Shown here one piece after another: positions 35,511 to 44,368 of a stretch of DNA of 64,000 bases (position 1 is its first letter; each line of letters starts with the position of its first letter). The DNA lies in NCBI RefSeq assembly GCF_004168255.1, contig NZ_SEWG01000004.1, positions 186,001 through 250,000 of the forward strand, written 5' to 3'. A program made the position numbers and the translations under genes. The notes beneath the pieces are model-generated. The model made no database searches and was not told the DNA's origin. It was given only the letters and a program-made list of their open reading frames with translations. The DNA comes from Mucilaginibacter terrigena (GTDB lineage Bacteria; Bacteroidota; Bacteroidia; Sphingobacteriales; Sphingobacteriaceae).

Positions 35511-36709
35511 AAGCGATAAACCAGTTAAAGACCTTTCAGCGGATATTGGGCGAATACCCTGCCGATACACCTTTAGGCAAGTTTTTACCCGGCTTTTACC
35601 GGCAAAACAAACAAATGGGATCAACCGACAGGCGTGTTGCCGGCAGGCTCATTTACAACTACTTCCGTTTGGGCCGTGCCCTGCCTGATATACCGCCGGA
35701 AGACCGCCTAATGGTGGCCGAGTTTCTTTGCAATACGCAATCCAATTCCTTTTTGCAGCACTTTAAACCCGATTGGGCTGCCTGTGTGGGTTTTAGTATC
35801 GATGAAAAAATAGCACTGGTAAAAGCTACCTATCCCGATTTTAAGCTGGAGGATGTTTTCCCCTGGACGCAGCACCTTTCGGCGGGGATAGATAAGGATG
35901 CCTTTTTAAAGTCGTTCTTCGTTCAGCCGGACCTGTTCATCCGCGTAAATAAAGGTTTTGAAGCACAGATAAAAGCCGAGCTGACAAAAGCAGGTGTAAC
36001 TTTTAAGGACGAAGGCAATAATTGCCTGGCCTTACCAAACGGCACGCGACTGGAAACCATTTTCCCAAAACAGCATTGGTTCGAGGTGCAGGACCTTTCA
36101 TCGCAGCAAACGGCCAACTACCTTAAGCCCCAGAAATGGGATAGCTGGTGGGACGCCTGCGCGGCATCGGGCGGTAAATCATTACTGCTGCACAGCCTTC
36201 AACCGGATATTAAACTGGTAGTATCTGATATCCGCGAATCTATCCTGGCCAACCTGGACGAGCGTTTCCAAAACGCAGGATTGCGTAAGTACCAAAAAAA
36301 GGTAATGAACCTGACCGAGAACAACGAGCAGCTTTTATACAACTACGAATTTGACGGTATCATACTCGATGCCCCCTGCAGCGGCTCGGGCACCTGGGGC
36401 CGCACGCCTGAAATGATCAGCCAGTTCGACCTGCATAAAACCGACTTTTTTAAACGCCTGCAACAAGCTATTGTTACCAACGTAGCCAAACACCTTAAAC
36501 CCGGCAAGCCACTTATATACATCACCTGCTCAGCCTTCAAAGCCGAAAACGAGGATGCGGTAACCTACATCACCAAGCAACTGGGCTTGCAGCTGGAAGA
36601 AATGAAAGTGTTAACGGGTTATGAGAACAAGGCTGATACGATGTTTGTGGCGAGACTAACAGCTAAAGCCCCCCAGCCCCCGTTAGCGAACGGGGGAGTT
36701 TTGGAATAG
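35507..36709 (+). CDS. RNA m5C methyltransferase (RsmB/RsmF/NSUN-like)
   Basis: S-adenosylmethionine-dependent RNA cytosine-5 methyltransferase of 400 residues, probably acting on 16S rRNA. Motif IV, ILDAPCSGSGTWGR, and motif VI, YITCSAFKAEN, give the two catalytic cysteines; the SAM site is WDACAASGGKSLLL. An N-terminal helical RNA-binding part (about 1-130) precedes the catalytic half. Start overlaps the lipoprotein stop by 4 bp (ATGA). The last residues (KAPQPPLANGGVLE) come from a dispersed palindromic repeat that runs into the gene, so the native C-terminus was replaced or extended. Confidence 0.92.
   Translation: MKAINQLKTFQRILGEYPADTPLGKFLPGFYRQNKQMGSTDRRVAGRLIYNYFRLGRALPDIPPEDRLMVAEFLCNTQSNSFLQHFKPDWAACVGFSIDEKIALVKATYPDFKLEDVFPWTQHLSAGIDKDAFLKSFFVQPDLFIRVNKGFEAQIKAELTKAGVTFKDEGNNCLALPNGTRLETIFPKQHWFEVQDLSSQQTANYLKPQKWDSWWDACAASGGKSLLLHSLQPDIKLVVSDIRESILANLDERFQNAGLRKYQKKVMNLTENNEQLLYNYEFDGIILDAPCSGSGTWGRTPEMISQFDLHKTDFFKRLQQAIVTNVAKHLKPGKPLIYITCSAFKAENEDAVTYITKQLGLQLEEMKVLTGYENKADTMFVARLTAKAPQPPLANGGVLE
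36667..36697. repeat. C-rich/G-rich palindromic repeat running into a gene end
   Basis: GCCCCCCAGCCCCCGTT followed by AGCG and AACGGGGG forms a perfect 8-bp stem (36677-36684 with 36689-36696). The same class is found at 39355, 40391 and 50697. It encodes the last residues of the methyltransferase. Confidence 0.7.
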
Positions 36710-36737
36710 TAAGATGGCGTAATTGCGAATTAAAACC

Positions 36738-36858
36738 ATGTCATTGCGAGGAGCGTAGCGACGCGGCAACCTCGTAGCCATGCATAAACGCCCTGCTTAT
36801 GACGAGTTTGCCGCGGCCCTTCCCATCACCACCCAACCCTTAGGCCTCGCAATGACAT
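36738..36858. repeat. 121-bp element with perfect 14-bp terminal inverted repeats
   Basis: ATGTCATTGCGAGG at 36738-36751 is exactly inverted at 36845-36858. There is no coding frame. The GCGAGG-type termini are common in Bacteroidota intergenic repeats; a non-autonomous mobile unit is likely. Confidence 0.75.
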
Positions 36859-36946
36859 AGTTATGTAGTGCATTAGTTAAAAAATGTTAATCTTTTCAGT
36901 TCTTGATTGTTAGCAGGTAATTTAGTTTCAACAAAACCGGTTACCT

Positions 36947-39352
36947 ATGCTACACAATTACTTTACCATCGCCTGGAGAAATATCTGGAAACACAAGCTT
37001 TTTTCGCTTATCAATATCTTTGGCCTGTCTGTAGGTATAGCCTTTACCTTGTTGATAGCCGCCTATGTATGGCACGAGCTTAGCATCAACCACGATCTTA
37101 AAAACGCTGATAACCAGTACATCATTCAAAGCAAATGGAAAGACCCCAACCAGGGTTATCCCTTAACCGCGCTGGCCCCTATGCCAAAAGCGCTTAAGGA
37201 CGAATACCCAAACCTGGTTGCCAATTATTACCATTGGGATGGCGTAAGCTCCAATGTTTCGAAAGGCAGCAAGCACTTTCGCGAAAGCCTGCAGGTGGGC
37301 GATAGTACCTTTATTACCACCTACGGATTTAAGCTGTTACATGGCGACCCAAAAACGGCCTTAAACGACCCTTTTTCGGCCGTAATAACGCGGGACATGG
37401 CCATAAAATACTTCGGCAAGACCGACGTTGTGGGCGAGTGGGTAACCATCGAAAGTTTCACCGGCACCAAACACGATTTTGTGATAACCGGTGTGCTTGA
37501 TAAACTAAAAAAGAATTCGGTTACCAACGTTATTGATGGCAGCAACAGCACCTTCTTTTTACCCGGCGCGGCGGCTAAATTTTTAGGGCGAAGCTTAGAC
37601 GGCTGGAACAACATTGCGATAGTTGGCCTGATCGAATTAAAAAAAGGTGTTAAGCCCGAGGATCTTACGGGGCCGATGAAAAGCCTGATCAAGAGGAACG
37701 CGCCGCCGCAAATTACGGCCAACCTTACCCCCTACCTGGTTCCACTAAAATCGTTTTACATTAATAATGGTAATGGCACCGTTAAAAAGATGCTGTACAC
37801 GTTATCGTCCATAGCGCTCTTTATATTGCTGATGGCGGTTATCAACTTTGTAAATATCTGCATCAGCCGCTCATCGCAGCGCATGAAGGAAATGGGGATC
37901 CGCAAGGTGTTGGGCGGGCTGCGCAAGCAGCTCATCTGGCAGTTCCTTACCGAATCTGTTTTGATGGTGTTGATAGCCACATTATTTGCTTTGGGTATAT
38001 ACGCCCTTGCAAGGCCGTACTTCACCGACCTGCTGGCTGCTGATATCACCGGGCTGTTCTCGTTCCCGCTTTATTTTTATGCTTTGCCGGTACTGCTGGC
38101 ACTAATAATTGGTTTGCTGGCGGGCCTTTATCCTGCGCTTGTCCTGTCATCGCTTAAATCTATCGACTCGCTGAAAGGTAAGCTGGACCGGGTGAAGGAT
38201 AACGTTGTGTTCCGCAAATCGCTTATCGCGTTCCAGTTTGGTACGGCGGCGGTTGTGCTCATTTGCGCCATCGTTATCTCCAAACAGATCAATCTTTTCT
38301 TCGGTAAAAGCCTGGGGTATGATAAGGACTACGTGGTGTACGCCCAACTGCCGCGCGACTGGAGCAAAGCAGGCGTACAAAAAATGGAAGACAAGCGGTA
38401 CCGCTTGTCGCAGTTGCCGCAGGTAAGCTCGGTAGCCTTATCCTGGGAAATAATGGACGGTGCCAACAGTGGCAACCTGCAGGCTTACAAACAAACGGAT
38501 AACCCTACACAGGCATTTACATCGCAACTATTATTAACTGATAACCAGTTCGCGGCTGCGTATGGCATTCCCCTAAAAGCCGGTGAGTTTTTTAAGCCCC
38601 AATACATGCAGGCCGATTCGGGCAAGGTGGTAATCAACGAAACGCAATCAAAAGCTTTAGGGTTCGCGCAGCCAAAGGACGCTATTGGGCAACAGTTTAA
38701 CGCGGTAGGCATAGCGCCGTTAACCATTTGCGGTGTGGTGGCCGATTTCCAGTTTGGTGCCATGAGCGGGCGTATTTTGCCTATCACATTTATCAACGTA
38801 AACCAAACACCTTTTTACCGCTATTTCTCCATCCGGCTAAAACCGGGCAACATAGAAAGCAGCCTGGCCGCCCTGCAAAAGAAATGGGCCGAGGTGATGG
38901 CTGATGCACCGTTCGAATATGCCTTTATGGACGAGGCCCTCGCTAAAATGTACAAGACCGAACTCCAGCTTAAAAAAGCATCATTTGTGGCCACAGGCCT
39001 GGCTATTGTTATTGTGCTGTTAGGCGTGCTCGGGTTAATATCGTTAAGCATCCAAAAACGCACCAAAGAAATAGGCATCCGCAAGGTGCTGGGCTCGTCG
39101 GTTAAGGATGTAATGGTATTGTTTCTGAAGGATTTCCTGGGCACGGTGGTCATCGCGGGCCTTATAGCCTGCCCGCTGGCTTACTGGATGATGTACAACT
39201 GGCTGGGCAACTACGCTTACAAAATAAGTTTAACGGCCGTACCATTCGCTATAGCCGTGGTGGCCTTGCTGATAGTAACGGCGATATTAATAAGCCTGCA
39301 AACCATAAAGGCGGCGCTGGCTAACCCGGTGAAGAGCTTGCGGGCGGAGTAG
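36947..39352 (+). CDS. FtsX/MacB-type ABC transporter permease
   Basis: Inner-membrane permease of 801 residues with the doubled FtsX layout: one N-terminal helix (LFSLINIFGLSVGIAFTLLIA), a periplasmic MacB-type domain, three helices (about 280-400), a linker helix, a second periplasmic domain and three C-terminal helices ending in LLIVTAILISLQTIKA. The motifs RMKEMGIRKVLGGLRKQLIWQF and RTKEIGIRKVLGSSVKDVM are the paired coupling segments. No ATPase gene is next to it, as is usual for these Bacteroidota orphan permeases. Cargo unknown; lipoprotein or antibiotic export is possible. Confidence 0.92.
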   Translation: MLHNYFTIAWRNIWKHKLFSLINIFGLSVGIAFTLLIAAYVWHELSINHDLKNADNQYIIQSKWKDPNQGYPLTALAPMPKALKDEYPNLVANYYHWDGVSSNVSKGSKHFRESLQVGDSTFITTYGFKLLHGDPKTALNDPFSAVITRDMAIKYFGKTDVVGEWVTIESFTGTKHDFVITGVLDKLKKNSVTNVIDGSNSTFFLPGAAAKFLGRSLDGWNNIAIVGLIELKKGVKPEDLTGPMKSLIKRNAPPQITANLTPYLVPLKSFYINNGNGTVKKMLYTLSSIALFILLMAVINFVNICISRSSQRMKEMGIRKVLGGLRKQLIWQFLTESVLMVLIATLFALGIYALARPYFTDLLAADITGLFSFPLYFYALPVLLALIIGLLAGLYPALVLSSLKSIDSLKGKLDRVKDNVVFRKSLIAFQFGTAAVVLICAIVISKQINLFFGKSLGYDKDYVVYAQLPRDWSKAGVQKMEDKRYRLSQLPQVSSVALSWEIMDGANSGNLQAYKQTDNPTQAFTSQLLLTDNQFAAAYGIPLKAGEFFKPQYMQADSGKVVINETQSKALGFAQPKDAIGQQFNAVGIAPLTICGVVADFQFGAMSGRILPITFINVNQTPFYRYFSIRLKPGNIESSLAALQKKWAEVMADAPFEYAFMDEALAKMYKTELQLKKASFVATGLAIVIVLLGVLGLISLSIQKRTKEIGIRKVLGSSVKDVMVLFLKDFLGTVVIAGLIACPLAYWMMYNWLGNYAYKISLTAVPFAIAVVALLIVTAILISLQTIKAALANPVKSLRAE

Positions 39353-39354
39353 GA

Positions 39355-39385
39355 ACCCCCGGCCCCCTGAAAGAGGGGGCTTTTG
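39355..39385. repeat. C/G-rich repeat acting as possible terminator
   Basis: CCCCCGGCCCCCTGAAAGAGGGGGCTTTT: stem GCCCCCT/AGGGGGC with a 5-base loop and a T run, directly behind the permease gene. Same family as 36667, 40391 and 50697; here it may also work as an intrinsic terminator. Confidence 0.7.
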
Positions 39386-39439
39386 AACTGCTTAGGGCTA
39401 ACCTATATTGCGGCCACGAATCTCGACGCTTCTTTACTT

Positions 39440-39466
39440 TAGCGGTGGGTTTTACACCCATCGCTA
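39440..39466. other. Hairpin before the CrtO-like gene
   Basis: TAGCGGTGGGT and ACCCATCGCTA pair with one mismatch around a 5-base loop, 12 bp upstream of the next ATG. Flanked by AT-rich DNA. Could be a dispersed repeat or a 5' mRNA structure. Confidence 0.5.
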
Positions 39467-39477
39467 AAAACGCGTAA

Positions 39478-40029
39478 ATGGAGCGTTATTTACCGGGTTT
39501 AACCAAATTATTATTTACTTTACCCTCGCATCAACCAATCTGTTATTTAGTGATCTTATTCAATATCTGCCTTTCTATAACTATAATAATCTTATCCTGG
39601 AATGTCGGGCTTATCGTAAATATAATATTGAAGAAAAGAGCCGTTTATTCCACACTAACTCGTTTCAATTTTATTAGCAGCGATAAAATAAACGCCGTTA
39701 TTGGCGTTAAGCTTTTCAAACTATTCCTGGTAAAAAGTTTCTGGCGAAAACTGAACCCAACTTTAAATATTAAACAGGCTAATTTAGATGCCTTGGTGCG
39801 GTTAAGAAATGAAATAATAAGCTCGGAAATTATACATTTGGCTGCCTTTATAACTATTCTTTTGCTGCTGGGCGTTATTGAAATCGCAAATTTTCGTCCT
39901 CAGTTATTTTGGCCGCTTGCCGTTATAAATATCATTACAAATTTATACCCGGTGCTTGTTCAGCAGTATAACAAACGGAGGATCATAAAGATGATACGGG
40001 TCTTTTCTAATCAGAAGTATAACGGTTAA
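39478..40029 (+). CDS. CrtO-like putative glycosyl-carotenoid acyltransferase relative
   Basis: Membrane protein of 183 residues with three to four hydrophobic segments (about 20-45, 115-135, 140-160). The C-terminal pattern NLYPVLVQQYNKRRI closely resembles the conserved C-terminal motif of glycosyl-4,4'-diaponeurosporenoate acyltransferase (CrtO-family) and its many relatives of unknown role. No carotenoid gene is near. AT-rich compared with the flanking genes. The family call rests mainly on that one motif and the size, so it is moderate; the biochemical function is unproven. Confidence 0.6.
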   Translation: MERYLPGLTKLLFTLPSHQPICYLVILFNICLSITIIILSWNVGLIVNIILKKRAVYSTLTRFNFISSDKINAVIGVKLFKLFLVKSFWRKLNPTLNIKQANLDALVRLRNEIISSEIIHLAAFITILLLLGVIEIANFRPQLFWPLAVINIITNLYPVLVQQYNKRRIIKMIRVFSNQKYNG

Positions 40030-40033
40030 CCCA

Positions 40034-40369
40034 TTACCCTTTCATTTTATTTTTCGAGATTATCGCGAAAACAATACCGCCTAAAATTAATCCTGCAGGA
40101 ATTATTATGTGTCCGGGGAAAATAATGGCCGACACAATTGCCAAGCCAATACCCAACCCTATTTTAATAAGCTCAGCGTTGTAAACAGGTGTTTCTTCCT
40201 TTACGATCTCAACATGCCGTTGGATGTTCAAATTTTTTACGACCTGTTTGGCCAGATGCTCCGGGATGCCCTGCTTATCTAAGCGGGCCAAAATAACTTC
40301 GTCGTCATATCCGGCCTTCTTAAGCTTTTGCCCCTCCAGGTATGCTTTATTTTTTAATCCTTCGTCCAT
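40034..40369 (-). CDS. Membrane protein with N-terminal helical segment, unknown
   Basis: Unrecognised protein of 111 residues. Residues 1-60 form a charged helical segment (KKAGYDDEVILARLDKQGIP, where the aspartates and the IPEHLA turn recall a small UBA-like or short helix-bundle fold), and residues 65-105 hold two hydrophobic helices (IGLGIGLAIVSAIIF and GLILGGIVFAII). The layout suggests a cytosolic head on a two-helix membrane anchor. Downstream of the MarC gene on the same strand with 51 bp between, part of which is a G-rich repeat. Confidence 0.65.
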   Translation of the reverse strand: MDEGLKNKAYLEGQKLKKAGYDDEVILARLDKQGIPEHLAKQVVKNLNIQRHVEIVKEETPVYNAELIKIGLGIGLAIVSAIIFPGHIIIPAGLILGGIVFAIISKNKMKG

Positions 40370-40390
40370 ACTTTACTATTAAACGCTAAA

Positions 40391-40414
40391 GTCCCCCTTC
40401 AGGGGGTTAGGGGG
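40391..40414. repeat. C/G-rich palindromic repeat
   Basis: GTCCCCCTTCAGGGGGTTAG GGGGC layout (stem CCCCC/GGGGG around TTCA, then a further GGGGG block). Fourth member class of the family at 36667, 39355 and 50697; lies between two reverse-strand genes. Confidence 0.65.
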
Positions 40415-40420
40415 CTACGC

Positions 40421-40990
40421 CTACAACCCGCTATTACTCCTGAAAAGTTTTATCGCGATAGCCAATAGTATCACTCCAAAAGCTTTACGCAGGATGTGCA
40501 GTCCGGTTTTACCGAAAAGTTTTTCGAGCCATTGTACGTTCTTAAGCACCAGGTAAACAAACAGGGTGTTCACAATAATGCCTACTATAATGTTTTGTGT
40601 TTGATATTGAGATTTAAGGGACAACAGCGTGGTCATGGTGCCCGCGCCGGCTATCAGCGGGAAGGCCAAAGGGACAATAGATACCGACTCGGGCACCTCT
40701 TCTTTAAAAAAGTTTACACCCAATACCATCTCCAGCGCGATGATGAAGATCACGATAGAACCGGCTATCGCGAAGGACGAGATATCCAACCCAATTACCG
40801 CCAGCAGTTCATCGCCCACAAACAGGAACGCGATCATTAATATCAATACAGCAATGCTCGCCTTTTCTGACTGGATATGCCCTGCGCGCTGGCGCAACTG
40901 GATAATAACAGGGATTGCGCCAAGGATATCGATAATGGCGAAAAGGATCATCGTAACAGATAATACCTCTTTAAAGATAAGTGGATGCAT
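40421..40990 (-). CDS. MarC-family integral membrane protein
   Basis: Inner-membrane protein of 189 residues with six helices; the family's function is still unclear despite the name. Family patterns are ILFAIIDILGAIPVIIQL at the N-terminus and PLAFPLIAGAGTMTTLLSL in the middle, followed by IVGIIVNTLFVYLVL. It begins 4 bp downstream of the MFS transporter stop codon, so both are on one transcript. No regulator of a mar type is near. Confidence 0.92.
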   Translation of the reverse strand: MHPLIFKEVLSVTMILFAIIDILGAIPVIIQLRQRAGHIQSEKASIAVLILMIAFLFVGDELLAVIGLDISSFAIAGSIVIFIIALEMVLGVNFFKEEVPESVSIVPLAFPLIAGAGTMTTLLSLKSQYQTQNIIVGIIVNTLFVYLVLKNVQWLEKLFGKTGLHILRKAFGVILLAIAIKLFRSNSGL

Positions 40991-40994
40991 AAGC

Positions 40995-42167
40995 TTAGGA
41001 TTGTTTTTCTTTTGTGATCAAACGAATACTAAACAAAAGTGCAATTAAAATATATAAAGATGATAAAAAGAATATGCTATGTATAGATATAGCTGTTACA
41101 AGCCCCGCGGTTACAGGCCCTAAGGTTTGCCCTATAGAGGCGTACGACTGGTTGATGCCCATTACCTCGCCCCGCTCGTTTGGCTTGTTGTGGTCGGCTA
41201 TAATGGCGTTTAACATGGGGTTACGCAGGCCGTTGAACAACCCATAAATACCAACCGATATCGCGAACAGCACTAAGCCTGTAGCAAAGCCGGCCAGGAG
41301 CATCATACCCAAACAAAACATAGTTGATATTAACAATATCACAGCCTGCGACGGGATCACTTTTTTTACAGCCGGCACCAGCATCTGCATCAGTATACCG
41401 CTTACGCCAAAGCCACCGTAAAACAATCCTATTTGCGTAGGTGTAAGTTTAAGGTTATCTACACTAAAGGTTTGGAAGCCTATCAGCATGGTAAACTGCG
41501 CCATGGTTAATAAAAACCCGGTAAATATGGCGGTGCCTATAACCGGCTTTTTTAGTACGGTATAAAGTGATACGAAATTAAAATGATGTTTATTTCCCTT
41601 GGATTTACCGCTTTTATCCTGGTTGGTTTCCTTCAGGAAAAACAACGTTAACAGCACGCCTAAAATAGAGATGCCGGCCGCGAAGAAAAAGGGGACTTTC
41701 ATCCCGAAGGTGCTGAGCAGCCCGCCAATTGCCGGGCCTATCACAAAACCAAAACCAAACGCCGAGCCCAGGATGCCGAAATTCTTTGCCCGTTCTTTTG
41801 GTGATGAAATATCTGATACCATGGCCTGCGCTACCGATATGTTACCACCTGTAAGCCCGTCCAATATCCGCGCGGCAAAAAGTACAAAAATGCTGTTGGC
41901 CAGCCCAAATATTATGAACGAAGCGCATGTGCCTATCAGGCTGATAACCAGTATAGGCTTGCGCCCAAACTTATCTGATAACGAGCCCAGCACCGGCGTG
42001 GCAAAAAACTGTGCTATAGAATAAGCCGCGGTAAGCAGGCCGATGGTATGCTGGGTAACGCCAAACTTTTTACCATATGGGTACAGCAGGGGTATAATAA
42101 TGCCAAACCCCATAGAGTTGATGATGGCAATAAATACAAGCACCCAAAGTATGCGGTTGGTTTTCAT
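40995..42167 (-). CDS. MFS drug-efflux-type transporter
   Basis: Proton-coupled major facilitator of 390 residues with 12 helices. The loop 2-3 signature is GSLSDKFGRKPILVISLIG (the G-x-x-x-D-R/K-x-G-R-R/K pattern), and the motif C proline-glycine run is GFGFVIGPAIGGLL in helix 5, which marks the drug:H+ antiporter type (TCR/MdtG-like). The tail is short and basic. A multidrug or tetracycline-type substrate is possible but not proven. It is immediately upstream of marC. A terminator behind the APC permease separates it from that gene. Confidence 0.9.
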   Translation of the reverse strand: MKTNRILWVLVFIAIINSMGFGIIIPLLYPYGKKFGVTQHTIGLLTAAYSIAQFFATPVLGSLSDKFGRKPILVISLIGTCASFIIFGLANSIFVLFAARILDGLTGGNISVAQAMVSDISSPKERAKNFGILGSAFGFGFVIGPAIGGLLSTFGMKVPFFFAAGISILGVLLTLFFLKETNQDKSGKSKGNKHHFNFVSLYTVLKKPVIGTAIFTGFLLTMAQFTMLIGFQTFSVDNLKLTPTQIGLFYGGFGVSGILMQMLVPAVKKVIPSQAVILLISTMFCLGMMLLAGFATGLVLFAISVGIYGLFNGLRNPMLNAIIADHNKPNERGEVMGINQSYASIGQTLGPVTAGLVTAISIHSIFFLSSLYILIALLFSIRLITKEKQS

Positions 42168-42189
42168 TCCTTACAAAAGGGTTTAAACC

Positions 42190-42222
42190 AAAAAAGGTTC
42201 TGTTTGCACAGAACCTTTTTAA
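42190..42222 (-). terminator. Terminator behind the APC permease
   Basis: Perfect 13-bp stem AAAAAGGTTCTGT / ACAGAACCTTTTT with a 4-base loop, 17 bp beyond the permease stop codon on the minus strand. Confidence 0.9.
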
Positions 42223-42238
42223 TATTGTAATGATTAAA

Positions 42239-43759
42239 TTACTTTTTCTCGAAATCGGAAGCGGTAGGCAGCACATCTGCAAAGTTACCCAGCTTGCTGC
42301 GTTTGCGGCTGTAACCAAAGTAAATAAGTAAACCTGCTATCATCCAAACAAGGGCGCTCAGCTGTGTTTCGCCCGGTAAGCTAATAATCATAAGGGCACA
42401 AACAATAGCACCTAAAATAGGCACTAATGGCACCAATGGTGTTTTAAACGGCCTTACCAGGTCGGGGTTTGTTTTGCGCAATAACATTACGCCAACACAT
42501 ACCAATATAAAGGCAAACAGTGTACCAATAGAGGTTAGATCGCCGGCTACACTACCCGGTATAAATGCAGCGAACAAGCCCACAAAAATAAACAGGATGA
42601 TGTTGCTCTTGTACGGGGTGCGGAATTTTGGGTGAAGATCTGAAAATATTTTTGGTAATAAACCATCCATCGACATGGTGTAAAACACCCTCGACTGGCC
42701 CATCAACATCACCAGGATAACTGATGAGAAACCGGCAAGGATAGCCACAGTAACCAAAGTTGATAACCATGCATAACCGTGCATGTAAGTGGTTATCGCG
42801 TAAGCTACCGAAGCCTCTTTACCCGATTTCATGAAATCCTGGTAAGGTGCAACACCTGTTAACACCCACGAGAATAAGATGTAAAGGATAGTACAAACTA
42901 CTAACGAACCTAAGATCCCGATAGGCATGTCGCGTTTAGGGTTTTTAGCTTCTTGTGCTGCGGTAGATACGGCATCAAAACCAATAAAGGCAAAGAAAAC
43001 CACGCCTGCACCACTAACAATACCACCCCAGCCGTGATTAAAGAACGGCGCATATGAGTATGTTTTACCACTGGCCAATACAACATCCGGCGCGTTAGCA
43101 GGGATCATGTATGGTGTGTGATTAGCAGGGTTAACATATTGCCATCCAATAGCTATAAATACCAATACTATAGCTACCTTAATGAAAACTATGATACCAT
43201 TTACGGTAGCAGATTCCTGCGTGCCCTTTATCAATAATGCCGATAACACCGCCAGGATAAGCAATGCCGGAACGTTAGCTATACCATGCACAGATGTGCC
43301 GTTAACCATTATCGATTCTAACGGCGAGTGGCACCACTCGTATGGTATGGCCCCGTCAAAAAGCTTATTGATATATTCGCTCCAGCTAATGGATACCGTT
43401 GCTGCCCCAAGCGCATATTCTAATATTAAAGCCCAGCCAATAACCCAGGCAACAATTTCGCCCATGGTGGCGTAAGCGTAAGTGTAAGCGCTACCTGCAA
43501 TAGGGATAATAGAAGCAAATTCGGCGTAGCAAAGGCCTGCAAAGGCGCAACCGATAGCTGCAACAATAAATGATAGTGTTACTGCCGGGCCTGCGTGCTC
43601 GCCGGCTGCGGCGGCTGTTCTTACAAACAAACCAGCGCCAATAATTGCACCAATACCCAACGCAATAAGGTTACCGGCGCCAAGCGTTCGCTTTAGGCTT
43701 CCTTCTGCATCTACAGAAGATGTTAGCTGTTCAATAGATTTTTTTACAAATACCTTCAT
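42239..43759 (-). CDS. APC-family amino acid permease (cationic amino acid transporter type)
   Basis: Inner-membrane amino acid transporter of 506 residues with 12-14 helices. The first helix LIALGIGAIIGAGLFVRTA holds the GAIIGAG substrate/backbone loop; FFAFIGFDAVSTAAQEAKNP in helix 6 and the following region are typical of the CAT/YhdG subgroup. The N-terminal SIEQL...SLKRTLGAG segment precedes the first helix. Substrate is probably a cationic or branched amino acid, but this is not readable. It stands alone; a 341-bp intergenic stretch lies upstream. Confidence 0.92.
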   Translation of the reverse strand: MKVFVKKSIEQLTSSVDAEGSLKRTLGAGNLIALGIGAIIGAGLFVRTAAAAGEHAGPAVTLSFIVAAIGCAFAGLCYAEFASIIPIAGSAYTYAYATMGEIVAWVIGWALILEYALGAATVSISWSEYINKLFDGAIPYEWCHSPLESIMVNGTSVHGIANVPALLILAVLSALLIKGTQESATVNGIIVFIKVAIVLVFIAIGWQYVNPANHTPYMIPANAPDVVLASGKTYSYAPFFNHGWGGIVSGAGVVFFAFIGFDAVSTAAQEAKNPKRDMPIGILGSLVVCTILYILFSWVLTGVAPYQDFMKSGKEASVAYAITTYMHGYAWLSTLVTVAILAGFSSVILVMLMGQSRVFYTMSMDGLLPKIFSDLHPKFRTPYKSNIILFIFVGLFAAFIPGSVAGDLTSIGTLFAFILVCVGVMLLRKTNPDLVRPFKTPLVPLVPILGAIVCALMIISLPGETQLSALVWMIAGLLIYFGYSRKRSKLGNFADVLPTASDFEKK

Positions 43760-44100
43760 GTTTTAATTTAATAAGATCAGTTATAATAGTCTTGAAATCA
43801 GTTTCCCCAAACGTACTTAAATTTATTGAAAAGTTAAAGAGCAGAATGTAACAACAGTATGCATGATTTTTACAGAATAAAAGTTATGAGAATGAGGAGA
43901 TTACTAATGAGTTATGTTTCGAAAATTGTAGGGTTGAAAACACTAAGTGCAGTAGTAAGAGATAAAATCCTTCATATTTTAACTTTTAGTCTTTTGTATA
44001 AAGTATGGCGTTGCCTGCGGCCCGGGTTATTCGCTCATACGTGCACAGGCCTTAGGCTCGGGCCGGTATCCGCTACTACCCCTAACGCAGGGTTAGCATC
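43760..44100. other. Intergenic region, 341 bp
   Basis: AT-rich near the permease start, then from 44007 a GC-rich stretch with partial symmetry. Open frames here (for example 43859 to 44104) have no family features and weak composition, so I call none. A promoter for the APC permease must lie at its left end. Confidence 0.6.
44007..44096. repeat. Possible GC-rich repeat unit
   Basis: GCGTTGCCTGCGGCCCG near 44008 and CGGGCCGG near 44069 plus CCCTAACGC at 44080-44088 give nested partial symmetry. It is clearly more GC-rich than its surroundings and non-coding. The pairing is weaker than in the other elements. Confidence 0.4.
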
Positions 44101-44307
44101 TTAAAACACCTTCATCGGCCCCCTATTGTCGAGGTCAGGATCATTTGACGCGCCATCGTTACCATCACGCAAAATTATTGGCGGTGCTTGGTCATCCGGC
44201 GATTGTGTTACCTGATCATCAATTTGATAATCGTAGCCATTGGCGCTTAAAAAAGTAACCAGTGCCTGGTGGTCCTCTTCGTTTTGGGTATTTATTGTTA
44301 TCGTCAT
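44101..44307 (-). CDS. Small acidic protein, unknown
   Basis: Predicted protein of 68 residues. The N-terminal 40 residues (TITINTQNEEDHQALVTFL) suggest a short strand-helix unit; the rest is Asp-, Gly- and Pro-rich (RDGNDGASNDPDLDNRG) and likely disordered. No family is recognised. It has an ATG and a sensible composition, and the stop lies close to the repeat stretch downstream. Could be a real small gene or an artefact. Confidence 0.5.
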   Translation of the reverse strand: MTITINTQNEEDHQALVTFLSANGYDYQIDDQVTQSPDDQAPPIILRDGNDGASNDPDLDNRGPMKVF

Positions 44308-44368
44308 ATATCAAATCTACAATTCAGGATGGGGATTAGCAACAGCGTTATTGATTAGGCCGTAATGC

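Noticed and set aside
43859..44104. 81-residue open frame on the plus strand
   Set aside because: Its C-terminal half covers the GC-rich repeat-like stretch, the composition is odd and no motif is seen.
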